Assembly: GCA_002452515.1 (NCBI GenBank)
Contig: DKEN01000112.1
Span: 1-9,278 of the forward strand
Reading direction: 5' to 3'
Source of the DNA: Spartobacteria bacterium UBA6821
GTDB lineage: Bacteria > Verrucomicrobiota > Verrucomicrobiia > Chthoniobacterales > UBA6821
Length of the DNA: 9,278 nt
The notes under the pieces were generated by a model. That model did no database searches. It worked only from the letters and a program-made list of their open reading frames with translations, and had not been told where the DNA came from. The translations under genes and the position numbers were made by a program. Shown here piece by piece: positions 1 through 6,302 of this stretch (position 1 is its first letter; every line of letters begins with the position of its first letter).

Positions 1-159
1 AAGGCGATTCCCAATTCGTCGAGGAACCAAGTAATCCCGTAATCCAGTCCCAGCAAGGGAAACAGCAAACCATCAAACACCGCCAGCCACAGTCCGTAAA
101 TCTTCCCTGCTGAACGGCGGATTTGAGAGACGGCCACCCAGCCGAGAATCGTCGTGCCG
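1..159 (-). repeat. Direct repeat copy A inside the kinase gene
   Basis: This stretch matches 532-690 almost base for base: I count about six differences in the first 155 bases. The offset is 531 bases, a multiple of three, so both copies keep the kinase frame. They encode the same membrane segment (the two copies share ILGW, AVSQIRRSAGKIYGLW and LDYGITWFLDELGIAF). Similarity fades after about base 160 and returns around 294-335 with an offset of 543, that is, 12 bases of in-frame length difference. The copy starts at base 1, so it probably extends beyond the window. Confidence 0.9.
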
Positions 160-2075
160 AATGGGGCGGTGAAACCCGTTGTGCCCATAAGGATCATCAA
201 GAGGATTTGCCACCAAGCCGGCCCATGATAGTCGCCCTGTACGAGCCGCCCCGTGAATGTCAAAATAAACGTGATGAAGAACAGCGGTGCCCAACACGCA
301 CCCAAGATGGCCGTGCGCGAGAAGCGTGGGGCAATTTCTGGTTTCTGACTTCCGACCTCCGATTTCTCCGCTGGCGTAGGTGCCTTCAAAATTGGCAAGC
401 CATTCACCGGCTGGTTCACCACGCGCCAGACGCGGCGGATGATGAGCCAATCAACAACCAACCATGCCGAAATTGAGCAGACAGTAAGAACGGCGTTCGA
501 TATGGGATCGTAGTTGTGTGTCCAGAAATGGAAGGCGATTCCCAATTCGTCGAGGAACCACGTAATCCCGTAATCCAGTGCCAGCAAGGGAAACAGCAAA
601 CCATCAAACACCGCCAGCCACAGTCCGTAAATCTTCCCTGCTGAACGGCGGATTTGCGAGACGGCAATCCAGCCGAGAATCGTGGTGACGAAAGGCGCGA
701 GGCAGGCGGCAAGCACAATGGTGTCCGCAAAGACAAAGCCGACTTTCTCAACTTGGGACATCGCCATCCACGCTTTCGCGTGCCATCCATATACAAAATT
801 CCACAAGAAAATGGCCTGCAACACCACGCCCACCCCACACGCGCCCCAGATGGCCGAGCGCGAGAAACGTGGCGACGTATCTGTCTGAGTTTTGCGCACC
901 TTCTTTACGTCAGGCCATTCAATCACGAAGGCGACACCAAGCAGTCCAAAAAAACCGAAGAAGCCGTAAGCGCCGCGAAACCATTCCAACCCCGGAATTT
1001 CGCTCAGCATCCCCAACAACCCGAGCATTCCCAGGTTCGAGAAATTTCCAACCGTGATCGCGGCGCGCGAGGTAAAAGTGAATCCGTAATAGCTCTCGAA
1101 AGCCCGCACGATGGGCGTTTTGGTCGGCAACACAGACTGTGGTTGGCTGCCCGTGGACGAAATCGTCTCCACCTGCGTTTTTAAAATGCTCGCCTGCTGG
1201 TAGCGGAGTTCGGGATTTTTTTCCAACGCGCGCAGCACCACTTCGTCGAGCCGCACGTCGATCTGCACTTTGCGCGAGGGGGCTTCAAACTGTCTGCCGG
1301 GGAGTTCACCGGTGAGCATTTCGTAAAAGACCACTCCGAGGGAATAAATGTCCGCGCGGTTGTCCACCTTGGCGGGGTCAGCGACCTGCTCCGGAGCCAT
1401 GTAGCGGGGTGTGCCGACCGGTTTCTCGTCCGGGTCCGCATCGAGCATTTTTGCGAGTCCGAAGTCGGCGACCTTGAAGTTGCCCTCTTTGTCCATGAGC
1501 AGGTTCTCCGGTTTGATGTCACGGTGGACGATACCTCGGTCGTGGGCGAATTGCAGCGCGTCGCAAAGGGGTGGAACGATGGCAAGTGCCTGCTCCGGCG
1601 TGAATTTGTGCGTCTGGAGCAGTGTGCGCAGGTTTGCGCCGTCCACAAATTCCATGAGCAGGTAATAAAATCCACCCGCCTGACCGAAGTCGTGCACGGT
1701 AACAATGTGCGGATGACTGAGCTTGGCCAGCGCCTGCGCTTCGTGGACGAAACGGGCGGAGAACTGCGGATCCTTTTCACGCTCGGGAGCGAGAAGTTTC
1801 AGGGCGACGAGACGGTTCAGCGATTTCTGTCGTGCCTTGTACACCACGCCCATCCCGCCGCGTCCCAGACAGGAGAGAATGTCGAGCTGGGGAAAATGGG
1901 GCGCGATTTCCTCGATCGGCGGCGGAGGCAGCGCGGCTCCCGCACCAGTGAGCAGGCTTGCACTGTCGAGATTGACCGCTGCGAGGCAGCGAGGGCAGAG
2001 ACCTTCAGGTGCATCCGGCGGCAGGGAGGAACCGCAGCGGGGGCAGTCCGGGGTGGGGGAATCAATGGTGCTCAT
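1..2075 (-). CDS. Zinc-ribbon Ser/Thr protein kinase with duplicated membrane C-terminus (3' end outside window)
   Basis: The reading frame is open from an ATG at 2075 to the window edge: 691 codons, no stop. In order: a zinc ribbon with CPRC at residues 11-14 and CPRC at 27-30; a Hanks-type kinase domain (about 64-310) with the glycine loop GRGGMGVV at 71-78, catalytic Lys93 in VALK, helix-C Glu112, HRDIKPEN at 184-191, DFG at 204-206 and the APE motif at 227-229. All key catalytic residues are present, so it should be an active kinase. Several hydrophobic membrane segments follow from about residue 340, including a module present twice (463-515 and 640-691). The kinase domain is probably cytoplasmic and the C-terminus embedded in the membrane. 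The gene begins 53 bases after the ECF sigma gene; such sigma/kinase pairs are a known arrangement in which the kinase is thought to control sigma activity. The substrate cannot be read from sequence. There is no good Shine-Dalgarno, and a promoter-like element lies only 8 bases upstream of the ATG. Confidence 0.93.
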   Translation of the reverse strand, partial: MSTIDSPTPDCPRCGSSLPPDAPEGLCPRCLAAVNLDSASLLTGAGAALPPPPIEEIAPHFPQLDILSCLGRGGMGVVYKARQKSLNRLVALKLLAPEREKDPQFSARFVHEAQALAKLSHPHIVTVHDFGQAGGFYYLLMEFVDGANLRTLLQTHKFTPEQALAIVPPLCDALQFAHDRGIVHRDIKPENLLMDKEGNFKVADFGLAKMLDADPDEKPVGTPRYMAPEQVADPAKVDNRADIYSLGVVFYEMLTGELPGRQFEAPSRKVQIDVRLDEVVLRALEKNPELRYQQASILKTQVETISSTGSQPQSVLPTKTPIVRAFESYYGFTFTSRAAITVGNFSNLGMLGLLGMLSEIPGLEWFRGAYGFFGFFGLLGVAFVIEWPDVKKVRKTQTDTSPRFSRSAIWGACGVGVVLQAIFLWNFVYGWHAKAWMAMSQVEKVGFVFADTIVLAACLAPFVTTILGWIAVSQIRRSAGKIYGLWLAVFDGLLFPLLALDYGITWFLDELGIAFHFWTHNYDPISNAVLTVCSISAWLVVDWLIIRRVWRVVNQPVNGLPILKAPTPAEKSEVGSQKPEIAPRFSRTAILGACWAPLFFITFILTFTGRLVQGDYHGPAWWQILLMILMGTTGFTAPFGTTILGWVAVSQIRRSAGKIYGLWLAVFDGLLFPLLGLDYGITWFLDELGIA
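334..368. repeat. Five degenerate 7-bp tandem units inside the kinase linker
   Basis: Read on the plus strand, five consecutive 7-base units occur: atttctg, gtttctg, acttccg, acctccg, atttctc. The consensus is roughly R-Y-Y-T-C-Y-G. On the coding (minus) strand they encode part of the linker APTPAEKSEVGSQKPEIAP between the two membrane modules. The corresponding linker of the other module (around 870-915) lacks this pattern. Thirty-five bases of 7-base period inside a gene look like a small repeat insertion or expansion tolerated in a flexible linker. Confidence 0.55.
532..690 (-). repeat. Direct repeat copy B inside the kinase gene
   Basis: This is the partner of 1-159 and encodes kinase residues about 463-515. 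Conservation is close to identity at the DNA level here, while the flanking parts of the same domain (roughly 700-830 against 170-290) have diverged completely. That contrast suggests recent gene conversion or a recent partial duplication rather than an old whole-domain duplication under even constraint. Confidence 0.9.
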
Positions 2076-2083
2076 ACCCGTGA

Positions 2084-2111
2084 ATTAAGAATACTCGGGA
2101 AGTTGTTACAC
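2084..2111 (-). promoter_or_regulatory. Candidate ECF-type promoter of the kinase gene
   Basis: On the minus strand, GTGTAACAAC (2111-2102), a 12-base spacer and CTTAAT (2089-2084) lie directly before the kinase ATG. The same two blocks with the same spacer length precede the sigma factor gene at 2895-2922. ECF sigma factors commonly recognise a -35 containing an AAC core and often transcribe their own operon, so this is probably the cognate promoter. If CTTAAT is the -10 box, the kinase message would start at or just before its ATG (8 bases away), giving a nearly leaderless transcript. Confidence 0.6.
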
Positions 2112-2128
2112 CATCAGGAGAAAATTGT

Positions 2129-2872
2129 TCAGTCGTGGCTAAGGATGGAGACGACATAGCGCACTTCTTCGTCGACTTCTTCCGGATTGGAGACCGTGTC
2201 TGCGATCACCTCGCGGAAAAATCGGCGGAATCGCTTTCTCAGGCGGTGCAGAGCCACCCGTGCAGCTCCCTCGGTCATCTGGAGCGATTCCGCGATGCCT
2301 TGATACGGGATGTCGTTGCGATCCGCTGTGAGGAATGTCTTTAAATAGTCAAATTCCGCCTCGCGGTCCGAGGCAATGTAGCTCCCGCGTAGTCGTGTCA
2401 TTGCCTGCTCCAGCAACGTGAGCGCCCAGCGTCGGTCATAGACCTCGTCGGCAGGGAGTGTGTCCAATGGTTCCGCACGGTAACGCCTCTCCGCCATCTC
2501 CTCATCCAGCGAGACGATCACGTAGGTTCCTCCACGCTTTTGCGTGCGAATTTTGTCCCATTCGTTCAGGAGGAAGCGCTTTGTCGCCACGAGAAGAAAG
2601 GTGCGGAAACGCCCCTTCTCGCGTGCAGCGCTCTGGAGGTAATCTTTTTCCAGCAATCGTGCGAAAAACGACTGGGTGAGATCCTGTGCGTCATGTGCCG
2701 CATGTCCTTGTCTGCGGATGTAGACATAGAGCGGATACCAATACGACTGACAGAGCGATTCCAGTGCGTGAGATGATCCTGAGGACTCCTTGTTGCGCGC
2801 TTCCAGCACCATCGACCAGCGCGTGGTCAGAAACAGCGGCTGGGGAGTGGCGCAATCGCGGAGGTCAGGCAT
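2129..2872 (-). CDS. ECF-type RNA polymerase sigma factor of the kinase-linked kind
   Basis: A 247-residue sigma-70-like protein with only regions 2 and 4. Region 2 spans about 37-113 (YWYPLYVYIRRQG, then DAQDLTQSFFARLLEK and GRFRTFLLVATKRFLLNEWDK, the core-binding and -10 recognition helices). Region 4 spans about 153-220, with the helix-turn-helix IPYQGIAESLQMTEGAARVALHRLRKRFR that reads the -35. A 27-residue acidic tail (PEEVDEEVRYVVSIL) follows. It is longer than minimal ECFs (about 170-190 residues) because of the N-terminal lead-in and the tail, as is usual for this kinase-associated type. No anti-sigma gene is adjacent; the kinase immediately downstream is the likely regulator, by analogy with known sigma/kinase pairs. 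The ATG at 2872 is the first in frame before the conserved LFLTTRWSMVL start; Shine-Dalgarno is weak. Confidence 0.93.
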   Translation of the reverse strand: MPDLRDCATPQPLFLTTRWSMVLEARNKESSGSSHALESLCQSYWYPLYVYIRRQGHAAHDAQDLTQSFFARLLEKDYLQSAAREKGRFRTFLLVATKRFLLNEWDKIRTQKRGGTYVIVSLDEEMAERRYRAEPLDTLPADEVYDRRWALTLLEQAMTRLRGSYIASDREAEFDYLKTFLTADRNDIPYQGIAESLQMTEGAARVALHRLRKRFRRFFREVIADTVSNPEEVDEEVRYVVSILSHD

Positions 2873-2894
2873 GAGATGGAGGTCCTACGTGATG

Positions 2895-2922
2895 ATTAAG
2901 GAAAACCCTGCGGTTGTTACAC
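2895..2922 (-). promoter_or_regulatory. Candidate autoregulatory promoter of the ECF sigma gene
   Basis: On the minus strand, GTGTAACAAC (2922-2913), a 12-base spacer and CTTAAT (2900-2895) end 22 bases before the sigma ATG at 2872. Both blocks and the spacing are identical to those before the kinase gene, while the spacer sequences differ, which argues for a selected protein-binding site rather than a duplicated segment. Confidence 0.62.
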
Positions 2923-3072
2923 GGTATTTGCTCATCTTGATCAGTTTTGGAGGAATTCAACCCTTGTCTGCAAATCTGAATCGAAGAAAACACCTTGAAG
3001 ATCAAGAAGCAACACTACGGACAAATTCCTTGGAGTGAAGGAAGATGGGAGTTTGGAGTCTCATCCGGGCAC

Positions 3073-3106
3073 AAAAAAAGCGGAGCCACGTGATGTGGCT
3101 CCGCTT
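3073..3106 (-). terminator. Rho-independent terminator of the RRM protein gene
   Basis: A perfect 12-bp stem (3078-3089 paired with 3095-3106, GC-rich) with a 5-base loop is followed on the minus strand by a run of seven T (complement of the A run at 3073-3079). It lies 16 bases past the stop codon of the RNA-binding protein and separates that gene from the sigma/kinase unit. Confidence 0.93.
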
Positions 3107-3122
3107 GATTGTAGAGAAGTGC

Positions 3123-3446
3123 TTAGTACTGGCGTGAACCACGGTCGCGATCGCCGCCAAAAGAACGGCCTCCGCCGCCACCGCCACCGGAACGGGGGCG
3201 ATCTTCACGAGGACGGGCTTCGTTGACGGTCAGGTTACGGCCTTGGAAATCCTTGCCTTCAAGGGCACTGATGGCTGCATTGCCTTCCTCGGCGTTGCCC
3301 ATGGTGACAAAAGCAAATCCACGGGATCTGCCTGTTTCGCGGTCAGTCACAAGACCGACTTCAGTGGGTTTGCCGAATTGACCGAAGAGGTCGCGTAGTT
3401 CGTTCTCGGTAGCGTTAAAGGTCAGGTTGCCTACATATAGTTTCAT
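3123..3446 (-). CDS. Glycine-rich RRM RNA-binding protein
   Basis: This 107-residue protein is one RNA recognition motif (about residues 2-79) plus a short Arg/Gly tail. RNP2 is LYVGNL at 3-8 and RNP1 is RGFAFVTM at 42-49, with the aromatic residues that stack on RNA in place. The tail (80-107) contains a run of seven glycines and RDRGSRQY. Size and layout match the small single-RRM proteins of cyanobacteria and many other bacteria, several of which are cold-induced and bind single-stranded RNA. It is cytoplasmic and monocistronic, with its own terminator. The ATG at 3446 starts exactly at the RRM first strand; no Shine-Dalgarno is visible in the leader. RNA targets cannot be deduced. Confidence 0.95.
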   Translation of the reverse strand: MKLYVGNLTFNATENELRDLFGQFGKPTEVGLVTDRETGRSRGFAFVTMGNAEEGNAAISALEGKDFQGRNLTVNEARPREDRPRSGGGGGGGRSFGGDRDRGSRQY

Positions 3447-3762
3447 GGTGGTGTATTTGGTTGTGACGAAATCAGATCATCAAAGCCGTTCCCGAGAACC
3501 GGGTTTCAAATCACCGCTGAGAAACTCAACTGACAATTTACCACGCAACGAATCATTAAAAGTCGAACACTCTTATGGTGCTCCCTTTCTGAGATAGCGC
3601 AAGCGAAACTCTCAAAAATCGTGATGCCTGATGAAGATTCCCGAGGATTTCATTCGCGAAATCAACGCCGACAGAATAGTTTGTGTGAAGATTGACTCAG
3701 ACCACCCATTCCATTTCAAAGTTTGACAGCACCGACGAGATGCCGGTTGATCTCTGCTAACA
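3447..3762. other. Intergenic region, no gene seen
   Basis: About 316 bases between the start of the RRM gene and the next possible plus-strand ORF. It must hold the RRM gene promoter on the minus strand, but no clear -35/-10 pair stands out. On the plus strand a TTGACA hexamer occurs at 3723-3728 without a good -10 at the right distance. No RNA gene is recognised. Confidence 0.5.
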
Positions 3763-4002
3763 ATGGGCCTCGGTACAAAAAACCGTCAGAATCAGACGGC
3801 CGATCTCTGCAAGGAGCATCTGCGAGGAAGCTTTGCATCGCAGGGAGCGCTGGTGGAGGATTTTATCCTAGAGATCGAAGGATCGGGAAAATCCAGGGAC
3901 ATTCTGCAATGGGGTCAGTTCACGAATATGGATCGGAACCCGGCAGCAATGCTTTCCCGAATCGACGAGAAATTCAACCGATGGCTGAACGGGGACATTT
4001 AA
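3763..4002 (+). CDS. Hypothetical small protein, doubtful
   Basis: A 79-codon frame whose product I do not recognise. It has an ordinary amino-acid mix with an amphipathic middle part (EHLRGSF, then ALVEDFILEIEGSG) and a C-terminal segment MLSRIDEKFNRWLNGDI. No signal peptide or membrane segment. Codon choice (CTG, GAG, ATC, frequent G/C third positions) resembles the neighbouring genes, which favours real coding. Against it: no Shine-Dalgarno before the ATG at 3763, an in-frame stop shortly upstream, and no recognisable motif. It could be a genuine small gene, or the remnant of a longer one. The charged small-protein gene follows 47 bases downstream on the same strand. Confidence 0.4.
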   Translation: MGLGTKNRQNQTADLCKEHLRGSFASQGALVEDFILEIEGSGKSRDILQWGQFTNMDRNPAAMLSRIDEKFNRWLNGDI

Positions 4003-4049
4003 ACAAAAACATAGTTAGCCCAAACCAAACAGAGTAGTTAAAAACGACC

Positions 4050-4193
4050 ATGGCCAAGATCAATTACGCATTCGAGAAGCGCAGGAAAGAAATGGAAAAA
4101 AAGCGCAAGAAGGAAGAAAAACTGAAGGCTAGGACAGAAAACAAGGATTCTGATTCCAGCGAAAGTCAGGAAACGGAATCCAAACCGGAGTAG
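4050..4193 (+). CDS. Lysine/glutamate-rich small protein (MAKINYAFEKRRKE type)
   Basis: A 47-residue protein beginning MAKINYAFEKRRKEMEKKRK. The first 28 residues are a very basic helix rich in K, R and E; the rest is polar and acidic with a Ser/Glu run (DSDSSESQETESKPE). Small proteins with an N-terminus of the form NYxFEKRxxExxKKxKKEEK recur in many bacteria, usually annotated as hypothetical, so this start is convincing although no Shine-Dalgarno precedes it. There is no membrane segment. The basic helix could contact nucleic acid or ribosomes, but no function is established. It converges on the KirBac gene. Confidence 0.72.
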   Translation: MAKINYAFEKRRKEMEKKRKKEEKLKARTENKDSDSSESQETESKPE

Positions 4194-4215
4194 TTCCTTT
4201 TTTACCGCCTTCACA

Positions 4216-4235
4216 GAGCACAGCATCCTGCGCTC
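4216..4235. terminator. Weak hairpin between convergent genes
   Basis: An 8-bp stem with one wobble pair and a 4-base loop lies between the convergent 47-codon gene (stop 4191-4193) and the KirBac gene (stop 4259-4261). Neither side has a T run following the hairpin in the direction of transcription, so terminator function is only a guess from location. Confidence 0.25.
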
Positions 4236-4258
4236 CCTTAGGGTCGGTAAATACGCCC

Positions 4259-5152
4259 TTAGCTCTCAGAAGCCCGGGCAGTCGGATCGGGAACAAGCTC
4301 CACCTCGTGCAGAAGGCCGTAATCAACCGTGATCCGATGGTCGTCGATGTCGGTGTAGATCTCGACAAAACGCTTCCCAAAGTGAACATCCCGCCACGAG
4401 TAATGATGCTGACTCTGCACCGAGGCGGGAATCACCGTATCGATGCAGACGATGGATGCCATGATGCGGGCATCGCTCGTCTTCAGATCCTCTGCGGTCA
4501 TCCCGTGCAGTGGGCTACTCTCGTCGATGACATGTCGGATGGTGAGAGCGGCTGGAAAAGTAATTAACCGGTCAAACTGGAGCTTCAGCGAATAAAAGAT
4601 TCGCATGGTTTCCCCTTCCTTCAACAATTCATCACGGATGAACATCACGCGGAATTCTGCCTCGGCCATCGCCTGGTAGCGAAGATTGGCAACACGGAGC
4701 ATCAGGGTCGGCTGGCCGTTAAAGTTCGAGATGACAAGTCGTTTACTGAACATCACCCGGGCTGTTGGTCGGGAGAATCGGATGAAGATGAGACCAGTGA
4801 TCACGGCCATGCCAAACATGCCCGACATGATCTCAAACGTGGCGATGGTGTGTCCGTAGAGAGAATCGGGATAAAAGTGGCCGTATCCCACCGTGGCAAA
4901 GGTTTCCACACTGAAAAAAAAGGCATCGGAGAACGAATTCATTCCGTTGATGCACGGTCTTCCCAGATAATAAAGAAGAGAGAAGATGAGATTGATCACC
5001 AGGTAAATCCCGAGGATTAATCCCGCAAACTGCAGCCACCTCAGCCTCAACATCCAGTGATAGAGATCCCTCAGTCCACGAACGTCCACGTTGATTCGAT
5101 GAAACTCAAAATCACCGGACTTCACCTTGATTGGGGAAGATTTTTTTGGCAT
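4259..5152 (-). CDS. KirBac-type inward-rectifier potassium channel
   Basis: This 297-residue protein has the full prokaryotic Kir layout: an amphipathic slide helix (31-39, YHWMLRLRW), TM1 (about 40-62), pore helix (73-86), the potassium filter TVGYG at 87-91 followed by H, and TM2 (about 103-125). After TM2 comes the family signature RFSRPTARVMFSK (125-137), then a cytoplasmic immunoglobulin-like gating domain (138-290). Length and order match KirBac channels, which form tetramers in the inner membrane and conduct K+, with gating by lipids, pH or ligands of the cytoplasmic domain. All channel-forming residues appear intact. It is the last gene of a minus-strand unit, 33 bases after the secreted-protein gene. 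The start at 5152 gives a normal-length N-terminus. The effector that gates it is unknown. Confidence 0.94.
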   Translation of the reverse strand: MPKKSSPIKVKSGDFEFHRINVDVRGLRDLYHWMLRLRWLQFAGLILGIYLVINLIFSLLYYLGRPCINGMNSFSDAFFFSVETFATVGYGHFYPDSLYGHTIATFEIMSGMFGMAVITGLIFIRFSRPTARVMFSKRLVISNFNGQPTLMLRVANLRYQAMAEAEFRVMFIRDELLKEGETMRIFYSLKLQFDRLITFPAALTIRHVIDESSPLHGMTAEDLKTSDARIMASIVCIDTVIPASVQSQHHYSWRDVHFGKRFVEIYTDIDDHRITVDYGLLHEVELVPDPTARASES

Positions 5153-5185
5153 GGGATTAATTGCGCTTGTCCCTAGTTTGCTGCA

Positions 5186-6298
5186 TTAGGGCTGAGGCTC
5201 GGGTTTCAGATCCTGAAAATACTCGGGAACGAGGTGATCGATTTTAAAACCAGCGCCCAGATCATTTCCATTGATAATTTTAAGAACACGATGGGCGCGG
5301 TGCAATCGCAGGGCCTCTAAGCCGCTGAAAGGAGCCGTTATTACTCCGGGGCTGGAAATAGAGAGGGGCTTTGCCTGGCCAAAATATAAGGAGACGATGT
5401 GTTTCACCATAGCTCGGAGGGTGATGGATTGTGGGGTTGACTGATTAAGCATTGGCTTCGGCGCGAGGTACATCGCCTTTACTTTCTCTGAGATAAAGGT
5501 GACGGCACGATCTCCGGCGGAGACCAATCTCCACATCGCTGCATTCGCATTCATGGGGTCACGACTTGCGAGATCTTCCCAGAGTTTGGGAAAGGCACTA
5601 TCCTCAACGAAGGGAGGAGTCTTCATGGTGGTCACTTCCAGATCGCTGATGCCCCAGGTTTGATGCTCCTGTGGGGGATCGTCGTAGATAGCGCTGAAAT
5701 CGAGAACCAATGAATTGGAGGAATGTGGGAAAATTGCTTCCATAGGATAGACGCTGTCGTTCAGGAGTTCGGCGCGCATGGAGTATCCTCCATTTCTCGG
5801 AAAATTGAGGACATCTTTGATCTCCGCACCCGTCCAGTCGGGATTGCGTCCCCAGGGATATTCATCGGGAAAGGACTGTACATTGTTATTAAAGAAATTT
5901 CCCAGGTTACCAAAGGTGGTAAAGAAAAGTCGCTGCCCTCCCCGGACCTGCAATGACCAGAGATCTGGCCCCCAGACACGGCTGCTGCCATCCCATGATC
6001 CGATGATGTAGAGCTTAAAGCGCAATTTGACCCATCCGTGATCGGGAAGATTTGGCAGGGAGATCACCACCGGCTGTGGGAGAAATAGGCCGTGCAGTAT
6101 TTTACCATTGCCTGGGGCTATGACCGTTGCCGGTTCAGACCAAACCTGAGTGTTTACTCCCGGTGGAGAGGCGATCTGATCCTGATAGAATACCTTTTCT
6201 CCCTCCGAATGCGCGGAGTCTGCGATTAGTTTGTGTGTAGTTAGTAGCAGCGAGCTGGTGAGAAGTATTCCGAGCAAGAAGGCGCGTCGTGGACTCAT
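5186..6298 (-). CDS. Secreted two-domain protein of unknown function
   Basis: A 370-residue protein. Residues 1-27 form a signal peptide (MSPRR then a hydrophobic stretch to about 22; cleavage near LIADSAHS). Residues about 34-222 look like a beta-sandwich: GWVKLRFKLYIIGSWDG, VWGPDLWSLQV, QRLFFTTFGN, SFPDEYPWG, TGA, DSVYPMEAIFPHSSNSLVLDF and a closing WGISDLEV. This order is familiar from exported bacterial proteins, including some with PEP-CTERM tails, but no sorting tail is present here. Residues about 236-282 (PKLWEDLASRD through MWRLVSAGDRAVTFISEKVK) resemble the short helical 'LW-DLAS-D' segment found in many planctomycete and verrucomicrobial proteins. The rest is not recognised. It sits between the SPFH gene (4-base gap) and KirBac (33-base gap), so it is probably co-transcribed and acts in the periplasm, possibly as a partner of a membrane protein of the operon. 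No catalytic motif seen. Confidence 0.85.
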   Translation of the reverse strand: MSPRRAFLLGILLTSSLLLTTHKLIADSAHSEGEKVFYQDQIASPPGVNTQVWSEPATVIAPGNGKILHGLFLPQPVVISLPNLPDHGWVKLRFKLYIIGSWDGSSRVWGPDLWSLQVRGGQRLFFTTFGNLGNFFNNNVQSFPDEYPWGRNPDWTGAEIKDVLNFPRNGGYSMRAELLNDSVYPMEAIFPHSSNSLVLDFSAIYDDPPQEHQTWGISDLEVTTMKTPPFVEDSAFPKLWEDLASRDPMNANAAMWRLVSAGDRAVTFISEKVKAMYLAPKPMLNQSTPQSITLRAMVKHIVSLYFGQAKPLSISSPGVITAPFSGLEALRLHRAHRVLKIINGNDLGAGFKIDHLVPEYFQDLKPEPQP

Positions 6299-6302
6299 TG
6301 TT

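Noticed and set aside
1..690. The two near-identical 159-base copies as ends of an insertion sequence or transposon
   Set aside because: They are direct, in frame and coding for the same membrane segment; the DNA between them is the continuous kinase frame, with no transposase or inverted ends.
654..1184. 176-codon plus-strand open frame
   Set aside because: It lies antisense to the kinase membrane region. The minus-strand frame gives coherent membrane modules, while this one gives a Arg/His/Pro-rich product with no family features.
1181..1780. 199-codon minus-strand frame
   Set aside because: It overlaps the kinase domain in another frame and is extremely Arg/Ser/Thr-rich; the frame starting at 2075 carries all kinase motifs.
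1524..2159. 211-codon plus-strand open frame
   Set aside because: It is antisense to the kinase catalytic core (HRDIKPEN, glycine loop) and runs across the kinase start; a shadow of a high-GC gene.
3723..3752. Sigma-70 promoter with TTGACA at 3723-3728
   Set aside because: No acceptable -10 hexamer at 16-18 bases; the best candidate, GTTGAT, matches TATAAT at three positions only.
3723..4037. 104-codon plus-strand frame overlapping the 79-codon candidate
   Set aside because: Its composition is irregular (Arg/Gly/Ser-rich, no hydrophobic pattern), and the 3763-4002 frame has better codon use; at most one of the two is real.
4038..4226. 62-codon minus-strand frame with a phenylalanine/leucine-rich stretch
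   Set aside because: The hydrophobic run is just the complement of the lysine-rich codons of the 47-codon gene on the plus strand.
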